A DNA stretch of 64,000 bases, from assembly GCF_000718135.1 (NCBI RefSeq), contig NZ_JOEM01000004.1:124001-188000 (forward strand), written 5' to 3'. The DNA comes from Streptomyces cyaneofuscatus. Its GTDB lineage: Bacteria > Actinomycetota > Actinomycetes > Streptomycetales > Streptomycetaceae. The notes beneath the pieces are model-generated. The model had not been told where the DNA came from. It did not search any database and saw only the letters and a program-made list of their open reading frames with translations. Position 1 is the stretch's first letter. Each line of letters starts with the position of its first letter. A program made the position numbers and the translations under genes. This document shows, piece by piece, positions 35,961-44,626 of this stretch.

Positions 35961-36452
35961 TCAGTAGGGGTGTACGCCGACGGGGGCGGCGGGCGGCGGT
36001 CCGTACCCCTCGGCGATGCGCTGGTGGTACGTCTCGCGGTCGATGACTTCGAGGCCGACGATCTTCCACGGGGGCAGCTGGGCGCTGGAGCGGTGTTCGC
36101 CCCACAGTCGCAGGGCGACCGCGGCCGCGTCGTGCAGGTCGCGGGCCTCTTCCCAGTAGCGGATCTCCGCGTGGTCGCCCGCATAACGGCTGGTCAGCAG
36201 GAAGGGGTGGTCGTGCGCGAGCTGTTCCAGGCCGCGTCTGACCTCCGCCAGCGGAATCTCGGTCCCCGAGACGCTGAGGGTGATGTGCCACAGCTTCGAC
36301 TGCGGGCGGTCCTCCTGTTCCGCCGTCACCGGCTCCTGTTCGGCGGTGCCTCCCAGGGGCGGGTTCCGGTCGAAATCAGCCCCCGCTCCGACACTCGTCA
36401 GGGCGCGGCTGCCCGTGCCTCGGGGCGACGCCCCCGGGCGCGCTCGTCTCAC
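35961..36452 (-). CDS. Conserved hypothetical protein between proA and proB
   Basis: 163 residues from GTG 36452, chosen for its perfect AGGAGG six bases upstream; GTG 36329 is a shorter alternative at the start of the conserved part. The conserved core is [26 protein letters not shown] ... [22 protein letters not shown] ... [20 protein letters not shown], an alpha/beta protein without known motifs. Function unknown; position beside proA/proB is conserved. Confidence 0.8.
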   Translation of the reverse strand: MRRARPGASPRGTGSRALTSVGAGADFDRNPPLGGTAEQEPVTAEQEDRPQSKLWHITLSVSGTEIPLAEVRRGLEQLAHDHPFLLTSRYAGDHAEIRYWEEARDLHDAAAVALRLWGEHRSSAQLPPWKIVGLEVIDRETYHQRIAEGYGPPPAAPVGVHPY

Positions 36453-36543
36453 CGGCGGCCTCCTGTGATGTGTTGCTGTGCGGACCCCTGTTTCCCCGCT
36501 ACAAAGTGGACCAGTCCACGGCCTGGTGTGGGGCGGTTTTGGT

Positions 36544-36571
36544 AAAGGTCCCTGCCCGATGGCGGGACTTT
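36544..36571 (-). terminator. Terminator after proB
   Basis: AAAG...TCCC...GCC pairs with GGC...GGGA...CTTT with two bulges, nine bases beyond the proB stop. Confidence 0.6.
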
Positions 36572-36579
36572 CAGCCGAT

Positions 36580-37809
36580 TCAGGGGGTACGGCGTGGCGT
36601 GAGGACGACGAGATCGTCCCTGTGTACGACCTCACGTTCGTAGGCGGGTCCGAGTTCACGGGCGAGGTCGCGGGTGGAGCGGCCGAGCAGCTGGGGGATC
36701 TCCTTCGCGTCGAAGTTGACGAGCCCACGGGCGACCGGGGTGCCGCGCAGGTCGCGCAGCTCCACCGGATCGCCGGCGCTGAACTCGCCCTCGACGGCGG
36801 AGATCCCGGCAGGCAGCAGCGAGGTGCGGCGCTCCACTACGGCCCGTACGGCGCCGTCGTCCAGGGTGAGCGCGCCCTGCGGGGTGGAGGCGTGGGCGAG
36901 CCAGAGGAGCCGGTCGGCGGAGCGGCGGCCGGTGCGGTGGAAGTACGTGCCGGTGTCGCGGCCCGCGAGGGCGTCGGCGGCCCGGCTGGCGGAGGTGAGG
37001 ACGACGGGGACGCCGGCGGCGGTGGCGATGCGGGCGGCCTCGACCTTGGTGACCATGCCGCCGGTGCCCACGCCCGCCTTGCCGGCGCTGCCGATGGTGA
37101 CGCCGGCCAGGTCGTCGGGGCCCGTGACCTCGGCGATCCGGGAGGCGCCGGGTGTGCCGGGCGGGCCGTCGTAGAGGCCGTCGACGTCGGAGAGGAGGAC
37201 GAGGAGGTCGGCGTGGACGAGGTGGGCGACGAGGGCGGCGAGCCGGTCGTTGTCGCCGAAGCGGATCTCGTCGGTGGCGACGGTGTCGTTCTCGTTGACG
37301 ACGGGGACGGCGCCCATCTCCAGGAGCTGGTCCAGGGTGCTGTAGGCGTTGCGGTAGTGGGCGCGGCGGCTGGTGTCGTCGGCGGTGAGGAGCACCTGGC
37401 CGACGCGGACGCCGTACCGCGCGAAGGAGGCGGTGTAGCGGGCCACCAGGAGCCCTTGGCCGACGCTGGCGGCGGCCTGCTGGCGGGCCAGGTCCTTGGG
37501 CCGGCGGACCAGGCCGAGCGGGGCGAGTCCGGCGGCGATGGCACCGCTGGAGACGAGGACGACCTCGCGTTCGCCGCCGTCCCTGACCTTGGCCAGGACG
37601 TCGACGAGGGCGTCGACCCGGTCGGCGTCGAGGCCGCCGGAGGCGGTGGTGAGCGAGGAGGAGCCGACCTTGACGACGATCCTGCGGGCGCCGGTCACGG
37701 CCGCCGCCCGGCCGGACGGCCCGCGCCCCGGCACCGTACGGTCCTGAAGTCCGTGTCCCGACGCCGTGCCGTCCGCCGCCGTACGGTCCGACGGCCTCTG
37801 CTCTGCCAC
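36580..37809 (-). CDS. proB: Glutamate 5-kinase
   Basis: 409 residues from GTG 37809, which has GAGGAAG. A shorter start at GTG 37698 gives the usual ~373-residue length but no clear ribosome binding site; the extra N-terminus is disordered. RIVVKVGSSSL, VSSGAIAAG, NENDTV and the GTGGMVTKVEAA segment identify the amino-acid kinase fold; a PUA domain follows at the C-terminus. ProB phosphorylates glutamate and is normally feedback-inhibited by proline. Confidence 0.97.
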   Translation of the reverse strand: MAEQRPSDRTAADGTASGHGLQDRTVPGRGPSGRAAAVTGARRIVVKVGSSSLTTASGGLDADRVDALVDVLAKVRDGGEREVVLVSSGAIAAGLAPLGLVRRPKDLARQQAAASVGQGLLVARYTASFARYGVRVGQVLLTADDTSRRAHYRNAYSTLDQLLEMGAVPVVNENDTVATDEIRFGDNDRLAALVAHLVHADLLVLLSDVDGLYDGPPGTPGASRIAEVTGPDDLAGVTIGSAGKAGVGTGGMVTKVEAARIATAAGVPVVLTSASRAADALAGRDTGTYFHRTGRRSADRLLWLAHASTPQGALTLDDGAVRAVVERRTSLLPAGISAVEGEFSAGDPVELRDLRGTPVARGLVNFDAKEIPQLLGRSTRDLARELGPAYEREVVHRDDLVVLTPRRTP

Positions 37810-37928
37810 GTGCTTCCTCGCTCTGGATCGCCCCGGTGTCCGGTGAGGGGCGCGCGTGCAGCCCCCGGCACGCACAGTACGCGAGCGGCCGCCCCCGCTG
37901 CCTGCCGGTTTCGCCCGGTGGACACGGC

Positions 37929-40694
37929 CTAAGGCGCGTCCCCGATGGCGAGCATCCGGTCCACCACGCGGGCGGCGGCGCGCCCGTCGGAGGGCTCGCA
38001 GAAGTCGGCCCGGAACCGGGCGTACTTCTCCTGGTACTCCTCGCTCACCGCGTCGATGTTCCGAATGGCGTCGACCAGGTCCTCGGAGGTCTTGATCAGC
38101 GGTCCGGGGGCGCGGGAGGTGAAGTCGAAGTAGAAGCCGCGCAGGGTGTCGCGGTAGTGCTCCAGGTCGTACGTGAAGAAGAGCATCGGCCGCCCGGAGT
38201 GGGCGAAGTCGAACAGCACCGAGGAGTAGTCCGTGATCAGTACGTCGGCGATCAGGTAGAGGTCGGCGATGTCCGGGTAGTACGTGACGTCGTGGACGAA
38301 GCCCTGTCCGGCGCCGGGGATGGAGTCGAGGACCTTGTGGTGCTTGCGGTAGAGCAGTACGTGGTCCTCGCCGAGCTCGCGCCGCGCGGCCTCGACGTCG
38401 ATCCGGTTGTCCAGCTTGAAGCGGCGGCCGCCGTAGCGCTGGTCGTCGCGCCAGGTGGGGGCGTACAGCACGACCTTCTTGTCCGCGGGGATCCCGAGCT
38501 TCTCCCGTACGGCCTCGGCGCGTTCGGCGCGGTCGGGGGCGTGGAAGACGTCGTTGCGCGGGTAGCCCGCCTCCAGCACCTCGCAGTCGAGGCGGAAGGC
38601 GTGGGTCATGATCGGGGTGGTGAAGGCGTTCGGTGTGATGAACAGGCTGTACTGGCGCGAGCGTTGCGGGAGGCTCGCGATGTAGGCCAGGTTCGCCTTC
38701 GGGGTGCCGAGGAGGTCGGCGCCGATGCGCTTGAGCGGGGTGCCGTGCCAGGTCTGCACGACGACCTGGCCCTCGCGGCGGACGAACCACTCGCGGATGC
38801 CACCGTTGGTGACGACGTACCGGCTGCGGGCCAGCGCCTCGTACCACTCCTGGCTGCCCCACTCCACGCCGCGTACGCCGGGCGGCAGGACGACCTGCTG
38901 GTCGTGGACCATCGCGATGTGCTCGACCTCGGTGCCGCGGCGCTTGAGCTCCTCGTAGACGGCGCGGGGCGAGTCGGAGAACTGCTTGCCGCCGAAGCTG
39001 TTGTAGAGCACGGCCTCGCGCAGCGGCAGCTTGCGCTGCTCGGGGGTGTGGACGTCGCGCATGAGGCGCTGGCGGTAGGCGCCGCGCAGCTCGGGGCCGA
39101 GGACGGGTCCTGACTCGACGAAGATCCGGTCGAAGTCGACGCGCTCCACGGTGAACGTGCAGTGCTCGCCCCGGTGGGAGAGCGGCAGCAGGGAGACGAG
39201 GTCGGGGCGGAGCGTGACCGGGAGGTCGCGGGTGTGGTCCCACTCGGTGCGCAGGCGCAGCCGGGGCATCCAGCGTCCGGCGCGCAGCGGCACGGTGCCC
39301 TCGTAGGTGGGCATGGTGTCCGGGCGCAAACGGGCGGTGAAGCGGCCGTCGGCGAACTCGGCGGGCAGCGGGCGGTCCTCGTTGCGGCCGGTGTGGCGCA
39401 GGACCATCTTCATGCGCTCGGCCGGGCCGGTGTAGGTGCCGGAGAGCACCAGTTCGCCGTCGGCGCTCCACTCGACGGTGTCGACGACCGGCTGGACGGT
39501 GCGCAGTTGGGGGGTGAAGTTCCCGGCGCCGTCGGTGAGGATCGCCAGCTCGCGTCCGTCGGGGAGCGGGTGGACGCCGGTGCGCAGTCTCTCGCCGTTG
39601 GTGGCGCGGCGGGTGGTGCCGTCGGCGAAGACGATGAGCGTGCGGTACTTGCGGGAGGTGCCGGGGGCGATGCCGTCGGCGGGGAGGGCGGCGAGGGGCA
39701 GCTCGGCGGTGTGGCGGAACCAGCCGTCGTCGCCGGTGCCGGCCTGACGGAGCGGCAGGTCGGTGGTGAAGCCGCTCGGCTCGTGGTCGATGCGCAGCGC
39801 GATGGGGACCTCGGCGGCGGGGGCGGTCACCCGGGAGCGGAGGGTGACGGTGAGGGTGTCGCCGTCGGCCTCCTGCGCGTCGATCTCGGCGGGGACGACG
39901 TCCACGGTGAGCTTGAGGCGGTTGCGGTCGAAGCCGGCGACGAGCCGGACTCCGTCGTCCAGGAAGCGGGTGAGGCTGTGTCCGGCGGCGCCCGCGCTGT
40001 TCTTGGTGACGCTGCCCACGGACATGCCGCCGGGGCGCGGGATGCCGATGCCCAGGCGCCAGGTGCCGGACTGCCACCGGCCGCGCACCCGCAGCCGACC
40101 GGGGTCGATGCCGAGTTCGAAGCCCGACCAGTCGTAAGTGTGGAGGGCGCCCTTGGCCTCGGCCGTGGCGCGGGGCTCCTCGACCGTGCGCAGGCGCAGC
40201 GGGAGGGTGGAGCGGCTGCTGCCCTGGCGGCGCAGCACGGCGACGCGCAGGGAGCGTCTGCCGGTGGCGGAGGGGACGTTGGGGATGTAGGCATAGCCCT
40301 TGACGAGGAGCTTGCCGTCCTGCCAGGCGAGGTCCAGGAGCTTGCCGCGTACGGGGAGTTCGCTGCGGTTGAAGTTGCGCACCGAGGACGGCAGCGAGGA
40401 GCTCTCGATGCCGGGCAGCTCGATCCGGGCCCGCCGCAGGCCCTTCACGGAGAAGGCGCCGGGGTTCTCCCGTTCGTAGTGGAGGAGTTCCGCCAGTTCC
40501 TCGCCGCGTCCGCTGGCCGCCAGGTGCCACTTGACCCGGGCCATCGGCGAGAACTGCCGGACGATCTTGGGGGCGGCTCTGTCCAGGAAGTCCTTGGCCG
40601 CGCTGTGGAAAGCGGGGCGCTCCTCGGCCGGGGTCTCCGGGAAGTACTTCATGAGCCGGCTGAGCTCTTCAGGGATCGCTTCGGGGGACGCCAC
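37929..40694 (-). CDS. TagF/TarL-like CDP-polyol phosphotransferase with long N-terminal domains
   Basis: 921 residues from GTG 40694. The C-terminal ~400 residues are a CDP-glycerol:poly(glycerophosphate) glycerophosphotransferase domain: SFGGKQFSDSPRAVYEEL, QTWHGTPLKRIG, VVLYAPTWRDDQ and LITDYSSVLFDFA. These enzymes polymerise glycerol- or ribitol-phosphate on wall teichoic acids at the inner membrane face. The N-terminal ~500 residues are not a glycosyltransferase; they look like consecutive beta-sandwich modules (repeated LTVTLRSRV, GTWRLGIGIPRPGG-type strands). With the CDP-ribitol synthase and second TagF-like gene it probably makes a poly(polyol phosphate). Confidence 0.88.
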   Translation of the reverse strand: MASPEAIPEELSRLMKYFPETPAEERPAFHSAAKDFLDRAAPKIVRQFSPMARVKWHLAASGRGEELAELLHYERENPGAFSVKGLRRARIELPGIESSSLPSSVRNFNRSELPVRGKLLDLAWQDGKLLVKGYAYIPNVPSATGRRSLRVAVLRRQGSSRSTLPLRLRTVEEPRATAEAKGALHTYDWSGFELGIDPGRLRVRGRWQSGTWRLGIGIPRPGGMSVGSVTKNSAGAAGHSLTRFLDDGVRLVAGFDRNRLKLTVDVVPAEIDAQEADGDTLTVTLRSRVTAPAAEVPIALRIDHEPSGFTTDLPLRQAGTGDDGWFRHTAELPLAALPADGIAPGTSRKYRTLIVFADGTTRRATNGERLRTGVHPLPDGRELAILTDGAGNFTPQLRTVQPVVDTVEWSADGELVLSGTYTGPAERMKMVLRHTGRNEDRPLPAEFADGRFTARLRPDTMPTYEGTVPLRAGRWMPRLRLRTEWDHTRDLPVTLRPDLVSLLPLSHRGEHCTFTVERVDFDRIFVESGPVLGPELRGAYRQRLMRDVHTPEQRKLPLREAVLYNSFGGKQFSDSPRAVYEELKRRGTEVEHIAMVHDQQVVLPPGVRGVEWGSQEWYEALARSRYVVTNGGIREWFVRREGQVVVQTWHGTPLKRIGADLLGTPKANLAYIASLPQRSRQYSLFITPNAFTTPIMTHAFRLDCEVLEAGYPRNDVFHAPDRAERAEAVREKLGIPADKKVVLYAPTWRDDQRYGGRRFKLDNRIDVEAARRELGEDHVLLYRKHHKVLDSIPGAGQGFVHDVTYYPDIADLYLIADVLITDYSSVLFDFAHSGRPMLFFTYDLEHYRDTLRGFYFDFTSRAPGPLIKTSEDLVDAIRNIDAVSEEYQEKYARFRADFCEPSDGRAAARVVDRMLAIGDAP

Positions 40695-40829
40695 GGAGGA
40701 GTGCCTTTCCGGGGATGGACGTACAGAGGGTGAACCCCTGGAAGACGGGGTGTGAGGGAGACGCCAACAGCGGTCTCATGGATACACCCCCGATTGACGT
40801 GACGCCAATCACACGAACGGGTCGTTCGA

Positions 40830-40852
40830 CCCCCGCGCGGACGGCGCGGGGG
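40830..40852 (-). terminator. Terminator after GT2 gene
   Basis: CCCCCGCGC / GCGCGGGGG, a 9-bp stem with a 5-base loop, 19 bases beyond the stop. Confidence 0.8.
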
Positions 40853-40870
40853 CCCTGGAACCCCGTCCGG

Positions 40871-42112
40871 TCAGACGCGGTGCGCGCGGGGTGCGCGCCG
40901 GGCGCCGAGCACCGTACGGCGGGCCTTGCGGACCACACGCCGGGCGAGGGAGACACGTGGCTTGGGCTGCGGCGGCTCGATCCGCCGGCCGCCGACCCGT
41001 TCGGTGACGGTCACCTCGTAGGCGCGCCTCGGCAGCACGGATCGCTTGCCCGCCTTGGCGAAGTGCGGGTACGCGAGCAGGATGCGGTCGCCCTCGCGGA
41101 CCACCTCGGGCTCCTTCTTGTCCCGCAGGAAGGCCGCGATGTCGAGCAGCAGGTCGAGCCGCCCCCGGGCAAGGGCGGTGAGCCGAAGCCGCTCGTGGAC
41201 CTTGAGCCGGCGGCCGACCTCCGGGGTCCAGTAGGCGTCCATCAGGGGGGCGGCGAGGGCCGCCTTCTCCCGGCGTACGGCGTCGGACTGATTCACCAGT
41301 CCGGGTCCGAACTGGGGCAGCAGCGTGATGACGAACGGACGCACCATCAGTGAATCCCGGCGCGGACCGGGGGGCACCAGGCCGGCGATGAGCTCCATGA
41401 GGGCGCGGGCCGAGTCGAAGCGGCGCCGGTGGTCGCCCTTCTTGGTCATCTGGTTGCCGTCCTCGCGGCCCACCAGGTAGTAGCAGGTGTAGTCGGCGAC
41501 GACGGAGACCCCGTTGCCGCGGAGGTACGCCTCCATGGTGAACAGGGCGTCCTCGCCCGTCTTCAGCTTCTCGTCGAAGCGCATGCCGAGCCGTACGAGG
41601 AGGTCGCGCCGGAACAGTTTCTGCGCGCTCAGCGTGAATTTGATGTTGGACTCATAGAGGTCGACGTGGTCGAGCGTCTCTTTCCACATCGACTTGGCGG
41701 CACCGCGGTTGACGCCGACGATCTTTCCGAGCACCACGTCGGTGCCCGCCCGGTCCCCCATGGCGACCATGCGCTCCAGGGCTTCCTCGCCGAAGTAGTC
41801 GTCGGCGTCGAGGAAGAAGACGTACCGGCCGCGGGCGAGCTTCAGGCCGAGGTTCCGCGGGCCGCTGGGGCCGCCGGAGTTGGGCTGCCGGACGACGCGC
41901 ATGGGGATCGCCGTGCGGGCGGCGAACTCCTCCAGACAGGCGCCGGTGCCGTCGGTGGAGCCGTCGTCGACCGCGACGATCTCCAGGCGTCCGGCGCCGA
42001 TCGTCTGCGCCTCCACGGACTCCAGGCAGCGGACCAGGTAGGGCATCGCGTCATACGCTCCGATGATCACACTGACATCGGGCTCGTGGTTCGTCCTGGG
42101 CATGTCGGCCAT
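40871..42112 (-). CDS. Family 2 glycosyltransferase (teichoic-acid locus)
   Basis: About 413 residues from ATG 42112; GTG 42118 and ATG 42103 are possible. The GT-A core has DVSVIIGAYDAMPYLVRCLESV, VAVDDGSTDGTG and a catalytic DxD in FFLDADDYFGEEALERM. The C-terminal ~200 residues are helical and basic. It is a paralogue of the GT2 at 54469-56139 (shared ...GEEALERMVA, ...KLFRR, ...GPRRD motifs). It would add a sugar to the wall polymer or its linker. Confidence 0.88.
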   Translation of the reverse strand: MADMPRTNHEPDVSVIIGAYDAMPYLVRCLESVEAQTIGAGRLEIVAVDDGSTDGTGACLEEFAARTAIPMRVVRQPNSGGPSGPRNLGLKLARGRYVFFLDADDYFGEEALERMVAMGDRAGTDVVLGKIVGVNRGAAKSMWKETLDHVDLYESNIKFTLSAQKLFRRDLLVRLGMRFDEKLKTGEDALFTMEAYLRGNGVSVVADYTCYYLVGREDGNQMTKKGDHRRRFDSARALMELIAGLVPPGPRRDSLMVRPFVITLLPQFGPGLVNQSDAVRREKAALAAPLMDAYWTPEVGRRLKVHERLRLTALARGRLDLLLDIAAFLRDKKEPEVVREGDRILLAYPHFAKAGKRSVLPRRAYEVTVTERVGGRRIEPPQPKPRVSLARRVVRKARRTVLGARRAPRAHRV

Positions 42113-42186
42113 ATGCACCCGTCGATTCCATCACGAAAGAAGGTGGATTATCCGACTATGCACCTGCTATGCACCGACACGCCGAA

Positions 42187-42225
42187 CGACCCGTACATCC
42201 CTCCCTCAGGGAGACGTACGGGTCG
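42187..42225. terminator. Terminator between TagF-like gene and GT2 gene
   Basis: CGACCCGTAC (42187-42196) pairs with GTACGGGTCG (42216-42225); inner CTCCCTcaGGGAG extends the stem. Confidence 0.85.
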
Positions 42226-42270
42226 CTGTCAGGGTTGCATCCCTTTCGGCCAGTCCGGCCGACGAACGCC

Positions 42271-44490
42271 TCAGCGCGGCGAGGCCCCTTCGGTGACCGC
42301 GGTCTCCGCCGCCGCCTCCACCGCGGTCTCCGGCGCCACCGCGGAGACGCCCACCGCGTCCGGGTCCGCCACGGCACCGGCCTCGGCAGGCGCCTCCGGC
42401 TCACCCGTGACGGCGCTGTCGCCGGGAGCGCCCTCGCGGTCCGGGACGGCGATGACCTGATCGCCGAGCCGCTGGGCGACCCCGGCGTTGCGGGCCTCGG
42501 CCTTGGCGGCGAGCGCCCGTACGGCGGCGTTGAACTGCTCCATGGAGGTCGGCTCGTCCGGGCCCAGGAGGTAGGACTTCAGCTCGCGGCGCGCCCCGGC
42601 CAGCGCGTCGGCCGCCGGGTCGGCGACGGCGGCCAGCAGCTCGTCGAGCTCCTCGGCGCTGTTGGACAGGATGACGGCGGCCCGTACGGCGGTGTTCTGC
42701 CGCTTGAACTCCTCGGCCCCGAGCGCCGCGGAGTCGGTGACCGCGTACGGCTTGCCGCTCGCGATGAAGTCGGAGACCACGCTGGAGATGTCCGAGACCA
42801 TGGCGTCGGACTCGTTGAAGCAGTCGTACAGCTTGGGCTCCGCGCCCACCACCGTGCGGTGCTCCCACCAGCCGAAGGAGCGCCAGTAGGCCTCGTTCCA
42901 CGCGGCCCGCAGCTGCGCCGCATCCGCCTCACGGGCGGGGTCGGCGAGCGAGACCCGCGACTCCTCCGCCTCGTCGCCGCCGGCCCGGCCGACGGCCGCC
43001 AGTTCCGTGAGGCGGGCGTTGATCCGGACCAGCTCGGCCTGGGCGGCGCTCCGCTCGGCGGCCGTACGCTCGGCCTCCGCCGCCCAGCGGGGCTCGGCGG
43101 CGCGCTCGGCGGCCGCCTTCCCCAGCATCGCCCGGATCTTCGCGTCGACGGCCTTGGCCTGGCGGCTGCGGATGCCGGTGAAGGGGTGCGGCTTGTAGAT
43201 GATCCGGACCGGGTCGTCGGCGGCGAGGAGCCGGCGCACGATGTTCTCGCCCGCCAGGAGCAGGGAGGTGTTGCCGGGGTTGTCGTCCCAGCCCTCCCAG
43301 GTGGGGGCGTACAGCACGGTCGGGATGGGGTTCCGGACCTCGCCCGTCCAGCTCTTGATGGGCTCCAGCTGCGGGCGGCCCACCTCGACGATGTCCTCGT
43401 CCCGGACGCCCACGTCGGCCAGCGCGTAGCGGTCCCGGCCGGCCCGGCCGGCCGTCCAGACCTCGTCGTAGACCTTGGAGTACGGGTTGACGCTGGCGAG
43501 CTTGTCGCTGTCGCCGTGGCCGATGAAGACGTGCTTCATGGTCGGCACGCGCAGGATGTGGATGTTCTTGCCGACGTTGGCCGGATACAGGCAGACCCGG
43601 GCGGAGGAGAGGTCCAGGTTCATCAGGTGCGTGCCCGCCGGGACGCAGAGCACCGGGACGGAGGTCTCGGCCAGCTGCGGGACCAGGTTGCGCTCGCGCA
43701 TGACGATCAGCGGGCGGCCCTCCACACGGGCCATCGTGTCCAGCCACATGTTGCCCTGGTAGGCGGACTCGTTGGAGCCGGAGAAGTAGAGCACCACGGT
43801 CGGCTGGTACTCGCGCAGCCAGGTGTCGACGGCCTTGAGCACGGTGCCGGCCGGGGGCACCAGACGGCTGCGCCGCAGGTACGGGATGAGGGCCACGACG
43901 TAGAGGAAGCCGAGCAGCAGGGTGAGCGCGGCACCGACGAAGCCGACCCGGTCCTCACCGGTCCCGGCGGCGATCAGGATGCCGGCCATCGCCGCGATGT
44001 CGAGGTGCAGCATCTTCTCGCCGGAGCGGCGCAGCAGCGCACCCGGCGGGGCGTCGGGGATGCGTACGGAGTGCAGGTCCACGTTGCGGGTGACGACCGG
44101 CATGGTGCGGCGCAGCCGGATCAGGGTGGTCACCGCGCCCTGCGGGGCCTGCAGGCCGTAGAAGATCAGGAAGCAGGCGACCGCCGTGTAGAAGAGCGGC
44201 TCCTCGGCGAGGCCCATCCGGGCCAGCAGCAGGACGAGCATGAGCTGGCGCAGCAGGAAGCGGATGGACAGTCCGGCCCGCACCTTGCCGAGCCGGTTGA
44301 TCAGATAGCTCCCCCGCTGGTGCAGATACCAGTCCGCGGCATAGGTGACAGCCGCGGTCGCCGCGAAGAACCAGATGTTCGGAAGGAGCGCGGCGAGCAT
44401 GACGCAGGGGTATCCCAGCCCCATCAGCAACGCTGCCGCGAGTTCTGACCTGCTGCCCACACGGGCCAGGCGAATAGCTGTCGAAATCAC
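42271..44490 (-). CDS. Membrane TagF/TarL-like CDP-polyol phosphotransferase
   Basis: About 739 residues from GTG 44490 (VISTAIRLARVGS), with GGAG ten bases upstream; an earlier GTG at 44526 is possible. The N-terminus has about six hydrophobic helices (~15-240). A glycerophosphotransferase-like domain follows: KHVFIGHGDSDKLAS, TVLYAPTWEGWDDNP, a charged coiled-coil insertion (KAAAERAAEPRWAAEAERTAAER...) and AMVSDISSVVSDFI. The membrane N-terminus is unlike the soluble 921-residue paralogue. The two may act as primer and polymerase. Confidence 0.85.
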   Translation of the reverse strand: MISTAIRLARVGSRSELAAALLMGLGYPCVMLAALLPNIWFFAATAAVTYAADWYLHQRGSYLINRLGKVRAGLSIRFLLRQLMLVLLLARMGLAEEPLFYTAVACFLIFYGLQAPQGAVTTLIRLRRTMPVVTRNVDLHSVRIPDAPPGALLRRSGEKMLHLDIAAMAGILIAAGTGEDRVGFVGAALTLLLGFLYVVALIPYLRRSRLVPPAGTVLKAVDTWLREYQPTVVLYFSGSNESAYQGNMWLDTMARVEGRPLIVMRERNLVPQLAETSVPVLCVPAGTHLMNLDLSSARVCLYPANVGKNIHILRVPTMKHVFIGHGDSDKLASVNPYSKVYDEVWTAGRAGRDRYALADVGVRDEDIVEVGRPQLEPIKSWTGEVRNPIPTVLYAPTWEGWDDNPGNTSLLLAGENIVRRLLAADDPVRIIYKPHPFTGIRSRQAKAVDAKIRAMLGKAAAERAAEPRWAAEAERTAAERSAAQAELVRINARLTELAAVGRAGGDEAEESRVSLADPAREADAAQLRAAWNEAYWRSFGWWEHRTVVGAEPKLYDCFNESDAMVSDISSVVSDFIASGKPYAVTDSAALGAEEFKRQNTAVRAAVILSNSAEELDELLAAVADPAADALAGARRELKSYLLGPDEPTSMEQFNAAVRALAAKAEARNAGVAQRLGDQVIAVPDREGAPGDSAVTGEPEAPAEAGAVADPDAVGVSAVAPETAVEAAAETAVTEGASPR

Positions 44491-44562
44491 GAAGAACCTG
44501 CTCCAGGGGGGTGCCGGTCGGATCACGCATGGGGGAAAGTGTGAAGAGAAGACTTCACGAAC

Positions 44563-44603
44563 ACGGGCCTCTGCCGTCGCGCTAAGCGAAGACAGAGGCC
44601 CGT
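44563..44603 (-). terminator. Terminator after the CDP-ribitol synthase
   Basis: ACGGGCCTCTG (44563-44573) pairs with CAGAGGCCCGT (44593-44603). Confidence 0.85.
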
Positions 44604-44626
44604 ATACACACAATGGTCAAGAATTA

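Noticed and set aside
36580..40530. 1316-codon frame fusing proB with upstream sequence
   Set aside because: Only the proB part is meaningful; the upstream half is an off-frame reading of the TagF-like gene.
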